A stretch of 64,000 nt of DNA. It comes from Candidatus Thiodiazotropha sp. (ex Myrtea sp. 'scaly one' KF741663) (GTDB lineage: Bacteria > Pseudomonadota > Gammaproteobacteria > Chromatiales > Chromatiaceae). A model generated the notes under the pieces. It saw nothing but the letters and a program-made list of their open reading frames with translations. It searched no databases and was not told where the DNA came from. Each line of letters opens with the position of its first letter. The first letter of the stretch is position 1. The stretch covers positions 124,001 to 188,000 of the forward strand of contig JAHXIQ010000002.1 in NCBI GenBank assembly GCA_025655555.1, read 5' to 3'. The translations under genes were made by a program, and so were the position numbers. Shown in pieces: positions 44,138 through 52,936 of the stretch.

Positions 44138-45081
44138 CAGCTCAGCACCACGCCGTTCACGCTATGTGCATTGAGAAAATCAGCGGCCGACATGGCGCGT
44201 TTTCCCGGCATCTGCAGTTGCGTGATACGAAGCAAACCCGAGCCTGTCGCCACATCGATACCTGACTTACCCGCGCTCACCACTACGCCCGGCACCAGAT
44301 CGACCGGCGCTTGCTCCTGTAGCGGTATCGCCTGCCAGATACGCATAATTTTGTCCTCAAAACGGCATTGAGCCACCGGCCAGGGGTTGAAGGCCCTGAC
44401 TTGCCGACTTATCGCTTCAGCCGGCTGCGACCAGTCGATCAGGCTCTCCTGCTTATCGAGCTTTTTGGCATAGTTCGCCAGATTGTCATCCTGCGCCACT
44501 GGATGCAGGCTCCCGTCAGCAATCCCCGGCAGGCTCTCCAGCAGTGCCCGAGCACCCATTTCGGCAAGCCGATCGTGCAGGCTGCCGCCGGTATCTTCAG
44601 GGCCGATAGGTGTACTCAGCGTATGCAGCATGGGGCCGGTATCCAGACCTGCCTCCATCTGCATGATGGTCACACCGCTCTCCTTATCCCCTGCCAGCAC
44701 AGCACGCTGTATGGGTGCCGCCCCACGCCATCGGGGCAACAGGGAGGCATGGATATTGATGCAACCCAGACGCGGTGCATCGAGCACGGCCTGGGGCAGC
44801 AGCAGCCCATAGGCCACTACGACCATGAGATCAGCCTTCAGGTCAGCCAGCGCCGACTGATCCGCCGGATCTTTAAGTTTCTCCGGCTGGTGTACCTCAA
44901 TCCCATGTGTCAGTGCCAACTGTTTTACCGGGCTGGGTTGCAGTTTTCGCCCCCGTCCCGCTGGCCGGTCGGGTTGTGTGTAGACCGCCACCACCCGGTG
45001 CTCGGTAGTGAGTAGGGCGGATAATGCGGACGCGGCAAAGTCCGGGGTGCCGGCAAAGATGATCCTCAGGGGAGCTGTCAT
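44137..45081 (-). CDS. fmt: Methionyl-tRNA formyltransferase
   Basis: A 314-residue protein with the formyltransferase signature: INIHASLLPRWRGAAPIQR (about residues 109-127) and MEAGLDTGPML. The C-terminal OB-like domain (QVRAFNPWPVAQC) is present. It formylates Met-tRNAi with 10-formyl-THF. It is paired with def as usual; the 132 bp between them hold nothing recognisable. Confidence 0.97.
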   Translation of the reverse strand: MTAPLRIIFAGTPDFAASALSALLTTEHRVVAVYTQPDRPAGRGRKLQPSPVKQLALTHGIEVHQPEKLKDPADQSALADLKADLMVVVAYGLLLPQAVLDAPRLGCINIHASLLPRWRGAAPIQRAVLAGDKESGVTIMQMEAGLDTGPMLHTLSTPIGPEDTGGSLHDRLAEMGARALLESLPGIADGSLHPVAQDDNLANYAKKLDKQESLIDWSQPAEAISRQVRAFNPWPVAQCRFEDKIMRIWQAIPLQEQAPVDLVPGVVVSAGKSGIDVATGSGLLRITQLQMPGKRAMSAADFLNAHSVNGVVLS

Positions 45082-45213
45082 GAATCAATTTCCTGAAAAT
45101 GGCTGTTCTTGTAAGAGTTGTCCGGAGTGGGAACCGTGTCTCAGAATCCTGCTGCCGCTGAGAAGAAGATGCAGGCAAGAGACTCAAATACAGTTCGTCA
45201 TGATGCGCTGTAT

Positions 45214-45747
45214 TCAGATGACCTGATGTGTGCCTGTTGCCGCTTCGGTCTGCTGACGGTTCTCTTTTTCCAGTTTTTTCCGTATACGCTGACGCTTGAG
45301 GCTGGAGAGATAATCAACAAATAACTTACCCTCCAGGTGATCCAGTTCATGCTGAATGCAGACAGCCAGCAGATCTTCAGCCTCCATCTCAAAGGGATGG
45401 CCATCCCGATCAAGAGCCCGCACTCGGATATGGTTGGCCCGCGTCACCTTTTCATAGATACCGGGCACAGAGAGACAGCCCTCTTCCATCTGCTCGATGC
45501 CGTCCTTCTCAATGATCTCCGGATTGATCAGGCAAAGCGGCTCATTTTTGTCTTCGGAAAGATCAATCACCACCAGCCGTTTGGCCACATTCACCTGGGT
45601 TGCTGCGAGACCAATGCCCGGCGCCTCATACATGGTCTCAAGCATATCGTCTATCAGCCGACGTATAGAGTCATCGACTTCTGCCACAGGCTTCGCTTTG
45701 TTGCGCAGTCGTGGATCGGGAAAATGAAGTATGTCAAGAATCGCCAT
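45214..45747 (-). CDS. def: Peptide deformylase
   Basis: A 177-residue protein with the three metal-site motifs: [10 protein letters not shown] (about residues 45-54), EEGCLSVPG (about 88-96) and QHELDHLEG (about 131-139). It removes the N-formyl group from new proteins. The start is the ATG at 45747 ([15 protein letters not shown]); the frame is open upstream but GGAAAAA fits this codon. It is first in the minus-strand operon, divergent from the LysM gene. Confidence 0.97.
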   Translation of the reverse strand: MAILDILHFPDPRLRNKAKPVAEVDDSIRRLIDDMLETMYEAPGIGLAATQVNVAKRLVVIDLSEDKNEPLCLINPEIIEKDGIEQMEEGCLSVPGIYEKVTRANHIRVRALDRDGHPFEMEAEDLLAVCIQHELDHLEGKLFVDYLSSLKRQRIRKKLEKENRQQTEAATGTHQVI

Positions 45748-45886
45748 CGGTTTTTCCAAAAATCTATAGTACAAATGCAAGAAATTACGCTAACATTATG
45801 ATCATACTGGAATCTGGGGACAATTTCCGGCGTTCATCTTTAGCTTAGCCGAAGACAAAACCAGCTTCGTATCCAAGGGAATCGTT

Positions 45887-46921
45887 ATGCCATATCTTAA
45901 CAACAAACTCATCGGATTCATCCTCGGCCTGCTGCTCACCTGCTGGGTGATAGCTGCCGAACCGGTTGCACTCAATCCATCGCATCCTGAGCGCTATACC
46001 GTGGTCAAGGGTGACACCCTGTGGGATATCTCCGCTCTATTCCTACGTGATCCCTGGCTCTGGCCGGAAGTCTGGTTCGTCAATCCGCAGATCGAGAATC
46101 CCCATTTGATCTATCCCGGTGACGAGATCGTCCTCACTTATCGTGACGGTCAACCCATCTTGACACTCAATCGGAAAAACAAACTCTCGCCCCAGATCCG
46201 GGCGACCCCGTTGGATGACGCAATCCCGACTATCCCGGTCGATGCTATCGCCCAATTCCTCACACGACCCTATGTCATGGAAGAGAACGAACTGGAGCAG
46301 GCGCCCTATATCGTTCACTTCCTTGATGACCATATCATCGGTGGCGCTGGCATCTCTTTCTACGCCCGTAGCGTGATGGAGGATCAACCGGCCCGCCATA
46401 CCATTGTCAGACCCGGCAAGCCATACAAAGATCCTGACACGGATGAGATTCTCGGTTATGAAGCCGCCTTTATCGGTGATGCCGACCTGAAACGCACCGG
46501 CGACCCGGCCAAGCTGCTAATCGTCAGCTCTGAGTTGGAAGCCATCATCGGCGATCGCCTGATCAAGGCCGAGGATCAGGAGCCCCTGACAAACTTCCAA
46601 CCCCGCGCACCAGAAGGCGATATTGAGGGCCGTATCATATCCGTACTCAATGGCGTCTCACAGATCGGCCAATATAACGTTGTGGTGCTCAACAAAGGCG
46701 CCAACGACGGCCTGGAACCCGGCCATGTGCTGGAGATCCTGCAAGGCGGTAATGAGATCCGCGACATCATCAAGGGCCGCGGCGAAACCGTCACCCTGCC
46801 GCTGGAAGAAGCCGGCGTGCTGATGGTCTTTCGCACTTTCGATCGGGTCAGTTTCGCGCTTATCATGCGTGCCACCAAACCCCTGCACGTGCTTGATTGG
46901 GTACGACCCCCAAAAAGCTGA
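45887..46921 (+). CDS. Secreted LysM-domain protein
   Basis: A 344-residue protein with an N-terminal signal peptide (LIGFILGLLLTCWVIAAEP). One LysM domain is at about residues 44-92 (YTVVKGDTLWDISALFLRDP, then LIYPGDEIVL). The remaining 250 residues are characteristic of the LysM proteins coded next to dprA in gammaproteobacteria and include YVMEENELEQAPYIV and GRIISVLNGVSQIGQYNVV. It binds peptidoglycan in the periplasm; a precise role is not established. It is first of LysM-dprA-smg, and divergent from def. Confidence 0.93.
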   Translation: MPYLNNKLIGFILGLLLTCWVIAAEPVALNPSHPERYTVVKGDTLWDISALFLRDPWLWPEVWFVNPQIENPHLIYPGDEIVLTYRDGQPILTLNRKNKLSPQIRATPLDDAIPTIPVDAIAQFLTRPYVMEENELEQAPYIVHFLDDHIIGGAGISFYARSVMEDQPARHTIVRPGKPYKDPDTDEILGYEAAFIGDADLKRTGDPAKLLIVSSELEAIIGDRLIKAEDQEPLTNFQPRAPEGDIEGRIISVLNGVSQIGQYNVVVLNKGANDGLEPGHVLEILQGGNEIRDIIKGRGETVTLPLEEAGVLMVFRTFDRVSFALIMRATKPLHVLDWVRPPKS

Positions 46922-46952
46922 ATCCAACCCAAAAAATATTGAGGGCCCGTTC

Positions 46953-48116
46953 ATGGAAGAGCCGTCCCCTTCTCTCCCCACCGACCTGGAGGCCTGGCTG
47001 CTTGTCAGCCAGACCTCCGGTATCGGCAGTCGCTACTTTCAGCGCCTGATCGACCGCTTCGGCAGACCGGAGAAGATACTCCAGGCCTCACGCACCGAGC
47101 TGTCTGACCTGGGTCTCCCCCAGCGCACCATCGGTCAACTCGAACGGCGCCAATTATCGGATATCGAACCAACGCTCACCTGGCTACGTGAGCCTGATCA
47201 TCAGCTGATCACTCAAGCAGACGATGACTATCCCCCACTTTTAAGAGAGATCGATGCACCCCCGCCACTGCTCTATCTGATCGGTGATGCAACCCTCCTC
47301 AGTCAACCTCAAATCGCCATTGTCGGCAGCCGCAATCCAACTCCTACAGGGATCAACAACGCAAAGAAATTCGCTCATTCCCTGGCAACTGCAGGTCTTT
47401 GCGTGACCAGCGGCATGGCCATCGGTATCGATGGCGCGGCACATACGGGCGCCCTGAAAGCCGGACGCACGATTGCTGTGATGGGCACGGGACTGGATAG
47501 GATCTACCCCGCAAGCCACCATGACCTGGCCCACCGGATTGCCGACATGGGCCTGTTGGTCAGTGAATTCCCACCAGGCACGCCGGCAAAAGCGGAGAAC
47601 TTCCCCCGCCGGAATCGCATCATCAGCGGTTTGAGCCTCGGCACCCTGGTCATTGAGGCCGCTGTACAAAGCGGCTCCCTGATTACCGCGCGTCTGGCCT
47701 CTGAGCAAGGCCGTGAGGTCTTCGCTATTCCCGGCTCCATCCACAATCCCCAGGCCCGCGGCTGCCATGCATTGATTCGCCAGGGAGCCAAACTTGTTGA
47801 ATCGGCACAGGATATTGTCGAGGAGCTCGGCGCACTACTCGGCACATTGGCGCCATTGAGTGAGCATTACCTCAGTGAAAAAAAGTCACCAAGCGATCAG
47901 ACTGACGATCCCGAGTACACTCGCTTAACCGAGGCCCTCGGCTATGACCCTGTCTCAGTTGACGAATTAATCGCCCGAACGTGTTTGACCGCCGAGGCAG
48001 TTTCGTCCATGCTGCTGGTGCTTGAGCTGGATGGTCATGTATCATCAGCTCCAGGCGGCCTCTACTGCCGCACTGACACCCTGGCATCCCGCTCCAGCGG
48101 GAGAGAGAGCAAATGA
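46953..48116 (+). CDS. dprA: DNA processing protein A
   Basis: A 387-residue protein with SAM-like N-terminus, Rossmann-type DprA core and winged-helix C-terminus. Core motifs are IVGSRNPTPTG (about 128-138), SGMAIGIDGAAHTGAL (about 156-171), VMGTGLDRIYP and PRRNRIISGLS. It loads RecA on incoming ssDNA during natural transformation. The start is the ATG at 46953 (MEEPSPSLP); an upstream open part is not supported. It overlaps smg by 4 bp. A complete dprA is consistent with, but does not prove, competence. Confidence 0.96.
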   Translation: MEEPSPSLPTDLEAWLLVSQTSGIGSRYFQRLIDRFGRPEKILQASRTELSDLGLPQRTIGQLERRQLSDIEPTLTWLREPDHQLITQADDDYPPLLREIDAPPPLLYLIGDATLLSQPQIAIVGSRNPTPTGINNAKKFAHSLATAGLCVTSGMAIGIDGAAHTGALKAGRTIAVMGTGLDRIYPASHHDLAHRIADMGLLVSEFPPGTPAKAENFPRRNRIISGLSLGTLVIEAAVQSGSLITARLASEQGREVFAIPGSIHNPQARGCHALIRQGAKLVESAQDIVEELGALLGTLAPLSEHYLSEKKSPSDQTDDPEYTRLTEALGYDPVSVDELIARTCLTAEAVSSMLLVLELDGHVSSAPGGLYCRTDTLASRSSGRESK

Positions 48117-48589
48117 ACGAAAACGTGGTCGATATCCTGATCTACCTCTATGAAAATTACATGGACGGTGAGCAAGCCCCACCCTCTGATCAAAACGATC
48201 TCCGCGATGAACTGATCCAAGCCGGCTTTATCAGCGGTGAGATAGACAAAGCTTTCGACTGGCTCGATGAGCTGGCAGACAACGTCCATACTCAGCAAGG
48301 TGAGGCGCACCAGCCCCACTCCCTGCGTATCTTCACCGAAGAGGAGAGTGCTCGCCTCGATGTGGATTCCCGCGGACTGCTGCTGTTTCTCGAGCAGAAC
48401 GACATATTGACGCAGACCGCCCGGGAGCTGGTTATCGAACGCTCTCTGGCCCTAGATACACCGGTTATCACGGAAGAGGAACTGAAGTGGATCATCCTGT
48501 TGGTATTGATGAATCAACCCGGCCAGGAAGCGGCTTTTGCCCGCATGGAAGACATGGTCTACAACGAAGCGCCTGAATATCTGCACTAA
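48113..48589 (+). CDS. smg: Smg/DUF494 family protein
   Basis: A 158-residue acidic protein starting MNENVVDILIYLYENYMDGE, the signature of the DUF494/Smg family. GFISGEIDKAFDWLDEL and LKWIILLVLMNQPGQEAAFA are also diagnostic. The role is unknown; its place between dprA and topA is conserved in gammaproteobacteria. It overlaps dprA by 4 bp and is followed by an intrinsic terminator. Confidence 0.95.
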   Translation: MNENVVDILIYLYENYMDGEQAPPSDQNDLRDELIQAGFISGEIDKAFDWLDELADNVHTQQGEAHQPHSLRIFTEEESARLDVDSRGLLLFLEQNDILTQTARELVIERSLALDTPVITEEELKWIILLVLMNQPGQEAAFARMEDMVYNEAPEYLH

Positions 48590-48610
48590 TTTAGGACTTG
48601 ATTTCTTCAG

Positions 48611-48639
48611 CGCGGGGCGTTTCACTGTCCCGCGTTTTT
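48611..48639 (+). terminator. Intrinsic terminator between smg and topA
   Basis: Stem CGCGGG (48611-48616) and CCCGCG (48629-48634) with a 12-nt loop, then TTTTT. It ends the LysM-dprA-smg unit. Confidence 0.85.
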
Positions 48640-48661
48640 CATTGAATCCGATCTAAATTAC

Positions 48662-50941
48662 ATGAATCTGGTAATCGTCGAATCACCGGCCAAGGCCAAA
48701 ACCATCAAGAAATACTTAGGAGGCGGCTTTGAAGTCCTTGCCTCCTACGGCCATGTGCGCGACCTGGTGCCAAAAGAGGGTGCGGTAGATCCGGATAACG
48801 GTTTTGCCATGAAGTACCAGATCATTGAGCGCAACGACCGCCATGTGCAGGCGATTGCCAAAGCATTGAAAAACTCAGATGCCCTCTACCTCGCCACTGA
48901 TCCGGACCGCGAGGGTGAAGCAATCTCCTGGCATCTCTCCGAGCTGCTCAGGGAAAAGGGTAAGTTGAAGAAAAAGCCCGTCTACCGGGTGGTGTTCAAC
49001 GAGATCACCAAAAAGGCGGTGAACGATGCCATCGCCAACCCCAGAGAGCTCTCCCATGCCCTGATCGATGCCCAACAGGCCAGGCGCGCCCTCGACTATC
49101 TGGTCGGCTTCAACCTTTCACCTCTGTTGTGGAAGAAGGTTCGCCGTGGCCTCTCTGCCGGACGTGTGCAGAGCCCCGCCCTGCGCATGATCGTCGAACG
49201 GGAGATGGAGATCGAGGCCTTCAAGGCCGAAGAGTTCTGGACCATCGAGGCCGATTCCAAAAAAGAGAACCAGGCCTTCTCCGCCAAGCTCACTCACTAC
49301 CAGGGTGAGAAACTGGAGAAATTCAGTATTACCAACGAGGCGGATGCCTCAGCTGCCGAACAGACCCTGGTAGCGGCCGGCAGTCAGGGCCTGCTGGTCA
49401 CCAAGGTCGAAAAGAAACAGCGCAAACGCAACCCGGCGCCCCCTTTCACGACCTCGACCTTGCAACAAGAAGCCTCGCGCAAGCTCGGCTTCACCACCCA
49501 GCGCACCATGCGTACCGCGCAACAGCTCTATGAAGGCATGGATGTGGGTCAGGGTACTGTGGGTCTGATCACCTATATGCGTACCGATTCGGTCAACCTG
49601 GCAGACGAAGCAATCGGAGAGATCCGCGATTTCATTACCGACAAATACGGTAATGACCAGATACCTCCGGAAGTGCGCCGCTTCAAGACCAAGGCGAAGA
49701 ATGCCCAGGAGGCCCATGAGGCCATTCGTCCCACCTCGGTCCTGCGAACACCTGACGAGATCAAACAGCATTTATCCAAGGATCAGGCCAGGCTCTACGA
49801 GCTGATTTGGAAGCGTGCCGTCGCCTGCCAGATGATCCACGCCACCATCCATACCGTGGCAGCCGATCTCCAGTGCGGAGAAGGCAACCAGTTTCGCGCC
49901 AACGGTTCGGTCATCGCCAAGCCGGGCTTTATCGCGGTCTACCAGGAGGGTCTGGACGATGCCGCCAAAAGCGACAGCGATGAAAAATTACTGCCACCAC
50001 TGGTAGAGGGGGAAACCCTGCCCCTGAAAGGCATACGCCCGGAACAACACTTCACTGAACCACCACCCCGCTACAGCGAGGCAAGTCTGGTCAAGGCCCT
50101 GGAAGAGTACGGCATCGGCCGCCCCTCTACCTACGCTTCGATTATCTCGACCCTGCAGGACCGTGAATATGTGGTCCTGGACAAGAAGCGCTTCATGCCC
50201 ACCGATGTGGGGCGCGTGGTGAACAAATTCCTCACCGAGTATTTCACCCGTTATGTGGACTACGATTTCACCGCCAAACTCGAAGACGAGCTGGATGCCG
50301 TCTCCCGCGGCGAAGAGGCCTGGGTACCCCTGCTGAGTAAGTTCTGGGGACCGTTCAAGGAACGCATCGACCACACCCAGGAAAACGTCAAGCGCAGCGA
50401 TGTTACCCATGAGGCACTGGATGAGGCCTGCCCCAAATGCGGCAAGCAGCTCTCCATCCGCCTCGGCCGACACGGCCGCTTCATCGGTTGCACCAACTAT
50501 CCTGAGTGCGACTACACACGGGATCTCAACGCAGACTCAAGCGAGAAAGAAGAACCCGAAGTGGTCGAGGGGCGCACCTGCCCTGAATGTAACTCGGAGC
50601 TGGTCGTGAAGCGTGGCCGATATGGCAAATTCATCGGCTGCTCAAGCTATCCCGACTGCCGCTTTATTGAACCACTGGAGAAACCTGAAGATACCGGCGT
50701 CTCATGCCCCAAGTGTCAGAAAGGCACCATATTCAAGCGCAAGTCACGCCGCGGCAAGATCTTCTACTCCTGCTCCACCTACCCCGACTGCGACTATGCC
50801 GTGTGGAACGAACCCATCGCCGAGCCCTGCCCCAGTTGCGGCTGGCCGGTGCTGACCATCAAAACCACCAAGCGTAAAGGGACAGAGAAAGTCTGCCCGC
50901 AGAAGGACTGCTCCTTTAGCGAGCCCTATGAGGCCGATTAA
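48662..50941 (+). CDS. topA: DNA topoisomerase I
   Basis: A 759-residue type IA topoisomerase. The Toprim domain starts MNLVIVESPAKAKTIKKYLG and carries DPDREGEAISWHL. The active-site Tyr is in GLITYMRTDSVNLA (about residue 305). The C-terminus has four tetracysteine zinc ribbons (CPKCGKQL, CPECNSEL, CPKCQKGT, CPSCGWPV, each with a later Cys pair); E. coli TopA has three. It relaxes negative supercoils. It begins 23 nt after the terminator. Confidence 0.97.
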   Translation: MNLVIVESPAKAKTIKKYLGGGFEVLASYGHVRDLVPKEGAVDPDNGFAMKYQIIERNDRHVQAIAKALKNSDALYLATDPDREGEAISWHLSELLREKGKLKKKPVYRVVFNEITKKAVNDAIANPRELSHALIDAQQARRALDYLVGFNLSPLLWKKVRRGLSAGRVQSPALRMIVEREMEIEAFKAEEFWTIEADSKKENQAFSAKLTHYQGEKLEKFSITNEADASAAEQTLVAAGSQGLLVTKVEKKQRKRNPAPPFTTSTLQQEASRKLGFTTQRTMRTAQQLYEGMDVGQGTVGLITYMRTDSVNLADEAIGEIRDFITDKYGNDQIPPEVRRFKTKAKNAQEAHEAIRPTSVLRTPDEIKQHLSKDQARLYELIWKRAVACQMIHATIHTVAADLQCGEGNQFRANGSVIAKPGFIAVYQEGLDDAAKSDSDEKLLPPLVEGETLPLKGIRPEQHFTEPPPRYSEASLVKALEEYGIGRPSTYASIISTLQDREYVVLDKKRFMPTDVGRVVNKFLTEYFTRYVDYDFTAKLEDELDAVSRGEEAWVPLLSKFWGPFKERIDHTQENVKRSDVTHEALDEACPKCGKQLSIRLGRHGRFIGCTNYPECDYTRDLNADSSEKEEPEVVEGRTCPECNSELVVKRGRYGKFIGCSSYPDCRFIEPLEKPEDTGVSCPKCQKGTIFKRKSRRGKIFYSCSTYPDCDYAVWNEPIAEPCPSCGWPVLTIKTTKRKGTEKVCPQKDCSFSEPYEAD

Positions 50942-51012
50942 CTGTAGATTTAACCATCTATTTTTACTCTGCAGCGTAACCGGCTACCCATTCGTTATCT
51001 AAATTAAAATCT

Positions 51013-51747
51013 ATGGATAGAAACAGGCAGGCCACGGGCAGGCAATCGCTAACCCTTGTATTGCTTCCCGGATTAGATGGCACCGGAAAACTGTTTCAGC
51101 CTTTCCTTTCCCTGCTACCGACAGACCTACCCACACAAGTCATCACATATCCCACTGCCAACCCCTTGGATTTGTCTGAGTTGGCAGCATACGTCAGGGA
51201 CCAGCTTCCTGAGGGTCCATTGATTCTCTTGGCAGAGTCTTTTTCAGGCCTCGTTGCGCTCGAACTTCTGAGATCCAACAAACTATCGCCGAAAGCCGTT
51301 GTGTTTTGTGCATCCTTCGCTGTGCCACCCCGACCCAGGCTGCTTTGGTTGATTCAACGCATTCCCTTCATCGATCAATTGACACACAGCGTACCGGATT
51401 CCATCCTGAAACATTTCTGTATGGGTGGGCATGCGACTCAAGAGCAGTTAGATAGTCTGAGAGAGGTGCTTACAGGTATTCCACCCAGAATTATCAAACA
51501 CAGACTTAGCTTGATTGCACGTTTTCAAGCCGATGATAAAAGCCGCTTTGAGATCCCTTGCTACTATCTACAGGCGATGGGGGATCGTCTCGTACCCGCC
51601 AGTGCCAACAATTGGTTCCAAGGACATTTCATCCCTTTTCATTTACGACAGATCGAAGGCCCGCATTTCCTCTTGCAGTCACAGCCGGAAGCCTGTGCCG
51701 AACAAATCGCTTCCTTAGTCAACCAAGTTACTGAGACTGAAACCTAA
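51013..51747 (+). CDS. Alpha/beta hydrolase
   Basis: A 244-residue protein with the hydrolase fold: LVLLPGLDGTGKLFQPFL near the N-terminus (oxyanion region), nucleophile elbow LLAESFSGLVALELL (Ser about 78), a probable catalytic Asp in YLQAMGDRLVP and His in EGPHFLLQ. The nucleophile motif is AxSxG-like, as in many esterases. No signal peptide. The substrate is unknown. A single gene, convergent with the yqiA-like gene 16 bp away. Confidence 0.85.
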   Translation: MDRNRQATGRQSLTLVLLPGLDGTGKLFQPFLSLLPTDLPTQVITYPTANPLDLSELAAYVRDQLPEGPLILLAESFSGLVALELLRSNKLSPKAVVFCASFAVPPRPRLLWLIQRIPFIDQLTHSVPDSILKHFCMGGHATQEQLDSLREVLTGIPPRIIKHRLSLIARFQADDKSRFEIPCYYLQAMGDRLVPASANNWFQGHFIPFHLRQIEGPHFLLQSQPEACAEQIASLVNQVTETET

Positions 51748-51763
51748 TAACGCTGCAACGGAC

Positions 51764-52345
51764 TCATGATGACTCCAGTTTCTCATGTAGCAGACCAATG
51801 ATCTCCAGCGTCTCATCCATATGCTCGAAGGTGTGGCTGCCTCCCTCGAAGAGATGAATATCTGCCCTACCCCGATAGCTCTCTTCCGCTTCGCGGTAAT
51901 CGATCAGTTCGTCTCCCTTGTCCAGCAGCAGGGTAACCGGTACGCCTACTTCTGTTGGCAGGGTTTCATATACCCGTGTCGCAGCTACCATCTCGGGTGA
52001 GAGATAGTAGCGCTCATCCTTGGCTTCGTTGTATTGCCAGCCCTCTACCTGTTGCAACAAGGCCCAGGGCTTGAGAGCGGGATTGATCATAACCAGGTGA
52101 TGCGCTTTCACACGATGCGCCAACCAGGCACCGTAGAACCCGCCCATTGAACTACCCACAAAAATCCTCGGCTCGTTGTGTTGCAACAGAGGTTCCAACT
52201 CACTGCTCAGAATCTTCACAGCCTCCGCCGCCGACTGCGCCGGATAGGTGGGACTGACTACCTCTATGGGAGCCAGTTGCCGGCGAAGCACTGCCGCCTT
52301 GCCTGAAGTGCCTGCGCTATTTAGGCCATGCAGATAGATGATCAT
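51764..52345 (-). CDS. YqiA-like alpha/beta hydrolase
   Basis: A 193-residue protein. IYLHGLNSAGTSGKAAVLRR and FVGSSMGGFYGAWLAHR (catalytic Ser about 75) match the YqiA/UPF0227 esterase group; the catalytic Asp is probably in LLDKGDELIDY and His in GGSHTFEHMDE. The start is the ATG at 52345; the frame is open one codon further to a TTG. Activity is expected on short acyl esters, but the real substrate is unknown. Confidence 0.88.
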   Translation of the reverse strand: MIIYLHGLNSAGTSGKAAVLRRQLAPIEVVSPTYPAQSAAEAVKILSSELEPLLQHNEPRIFVGSSMGGFYGAWLAHRVKAHHLVMINPALKPWALLQQVEGWQYNEAKDERYYLSPEMVAATRVYETLPTEVGVPVTLLLDKGDELIDYREAEESYRGRADIHLFEGGSHTFEHMDETLEIIGLLHEKLESS

Positions 52346-52389
52346 CAATAAGAAATTCCAATCGAACCTTTAAAGTGAACAGAGCCGCC

Positions 52390-52494
52390 GTAGGTTGGGC
52401 CGACAAAGGAGGCCCAACAAACCACACCCTTGTACCGACGCCTGTTGGAATGTCTCGACCCTGATGTTGGGCCTCCTTTGTCGGCCCAACCTAC
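52390..52494. repeat. REP-type doublet: 30-bp perfect inverted repeat
   Basis: The 30-bp arms 52390-52419 and 52465-52494 are exact reverse complements, separated by 45 bp. Each arm holds its own palindrome, TTGGGCC and GGCCCAA around GACAAAGGA, so this is a pair of inverted REP units (REPIN/MITE-like). It lies between yqiA and the riboswitch. The outer GTAGG/CCTAC end is shared with the hairpin before hdrC. Confidence 0.9.
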
Positions 52495-52604
52495 ATGACA
52501 TAGCCTGATCAGACATTCTCAACAATCTTTGCCATTGAAATCACGGCAGTATAACCCAAGCAAAATTCACATCTCATGCCATCAATAAGCAGCCCCTCCG
52601 GCTT

Positions 52605-52815
52605 GACCCCCAAAGGTAATGGCTGTAGTTTTCCGCCTGCCGCAGGTGCCCGGAGTCATCCGGGTTAAACGGGAAGCAGGTGAGATGCCTGCACTGCCCC
52701 CGCAACGGTAAGCAGACAAGATGCCGCGACAGGCCACTGTGGATTCAAACCATGGGAAGGCGCTGCATCGGGTGATACCAGTCTGTGAGTCCGGATACCG
52801 GCCTGGGTAAAACAC
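52605..52815 (+). promoter_or_regulatory. Cobalamin (adenosylcobalamin) riboswitch
   Basis: The conserved elements appear in order: CAGGTGCCCGGAG, AACGGGAAGCAGGTG, the B12-box-like CCCCCGCAACGGTAAGC, GCGACAGGCCACTG, TGGGAAGGCGCTGC and GAGTCCGGATACCGGCCTG. This matches the cobalamin riboswitch class. It precedes btuB by about 120 bp and should lower expression of btuBFCD when B12 is sufficient. The boundaries are approximate. Confidence 0.95.
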
Positions 52816-52936
52816 TGTGTTGCGGTGGGCGACATAGAGGCACAGCTGTCTCTTTCAGACCTCGCCATGCCTCCTCTCCCATTGAACACACCCTAACCCA
52901 ACCATCGACGCGGGTGTGCGTCACCGGGAGTCAAAC

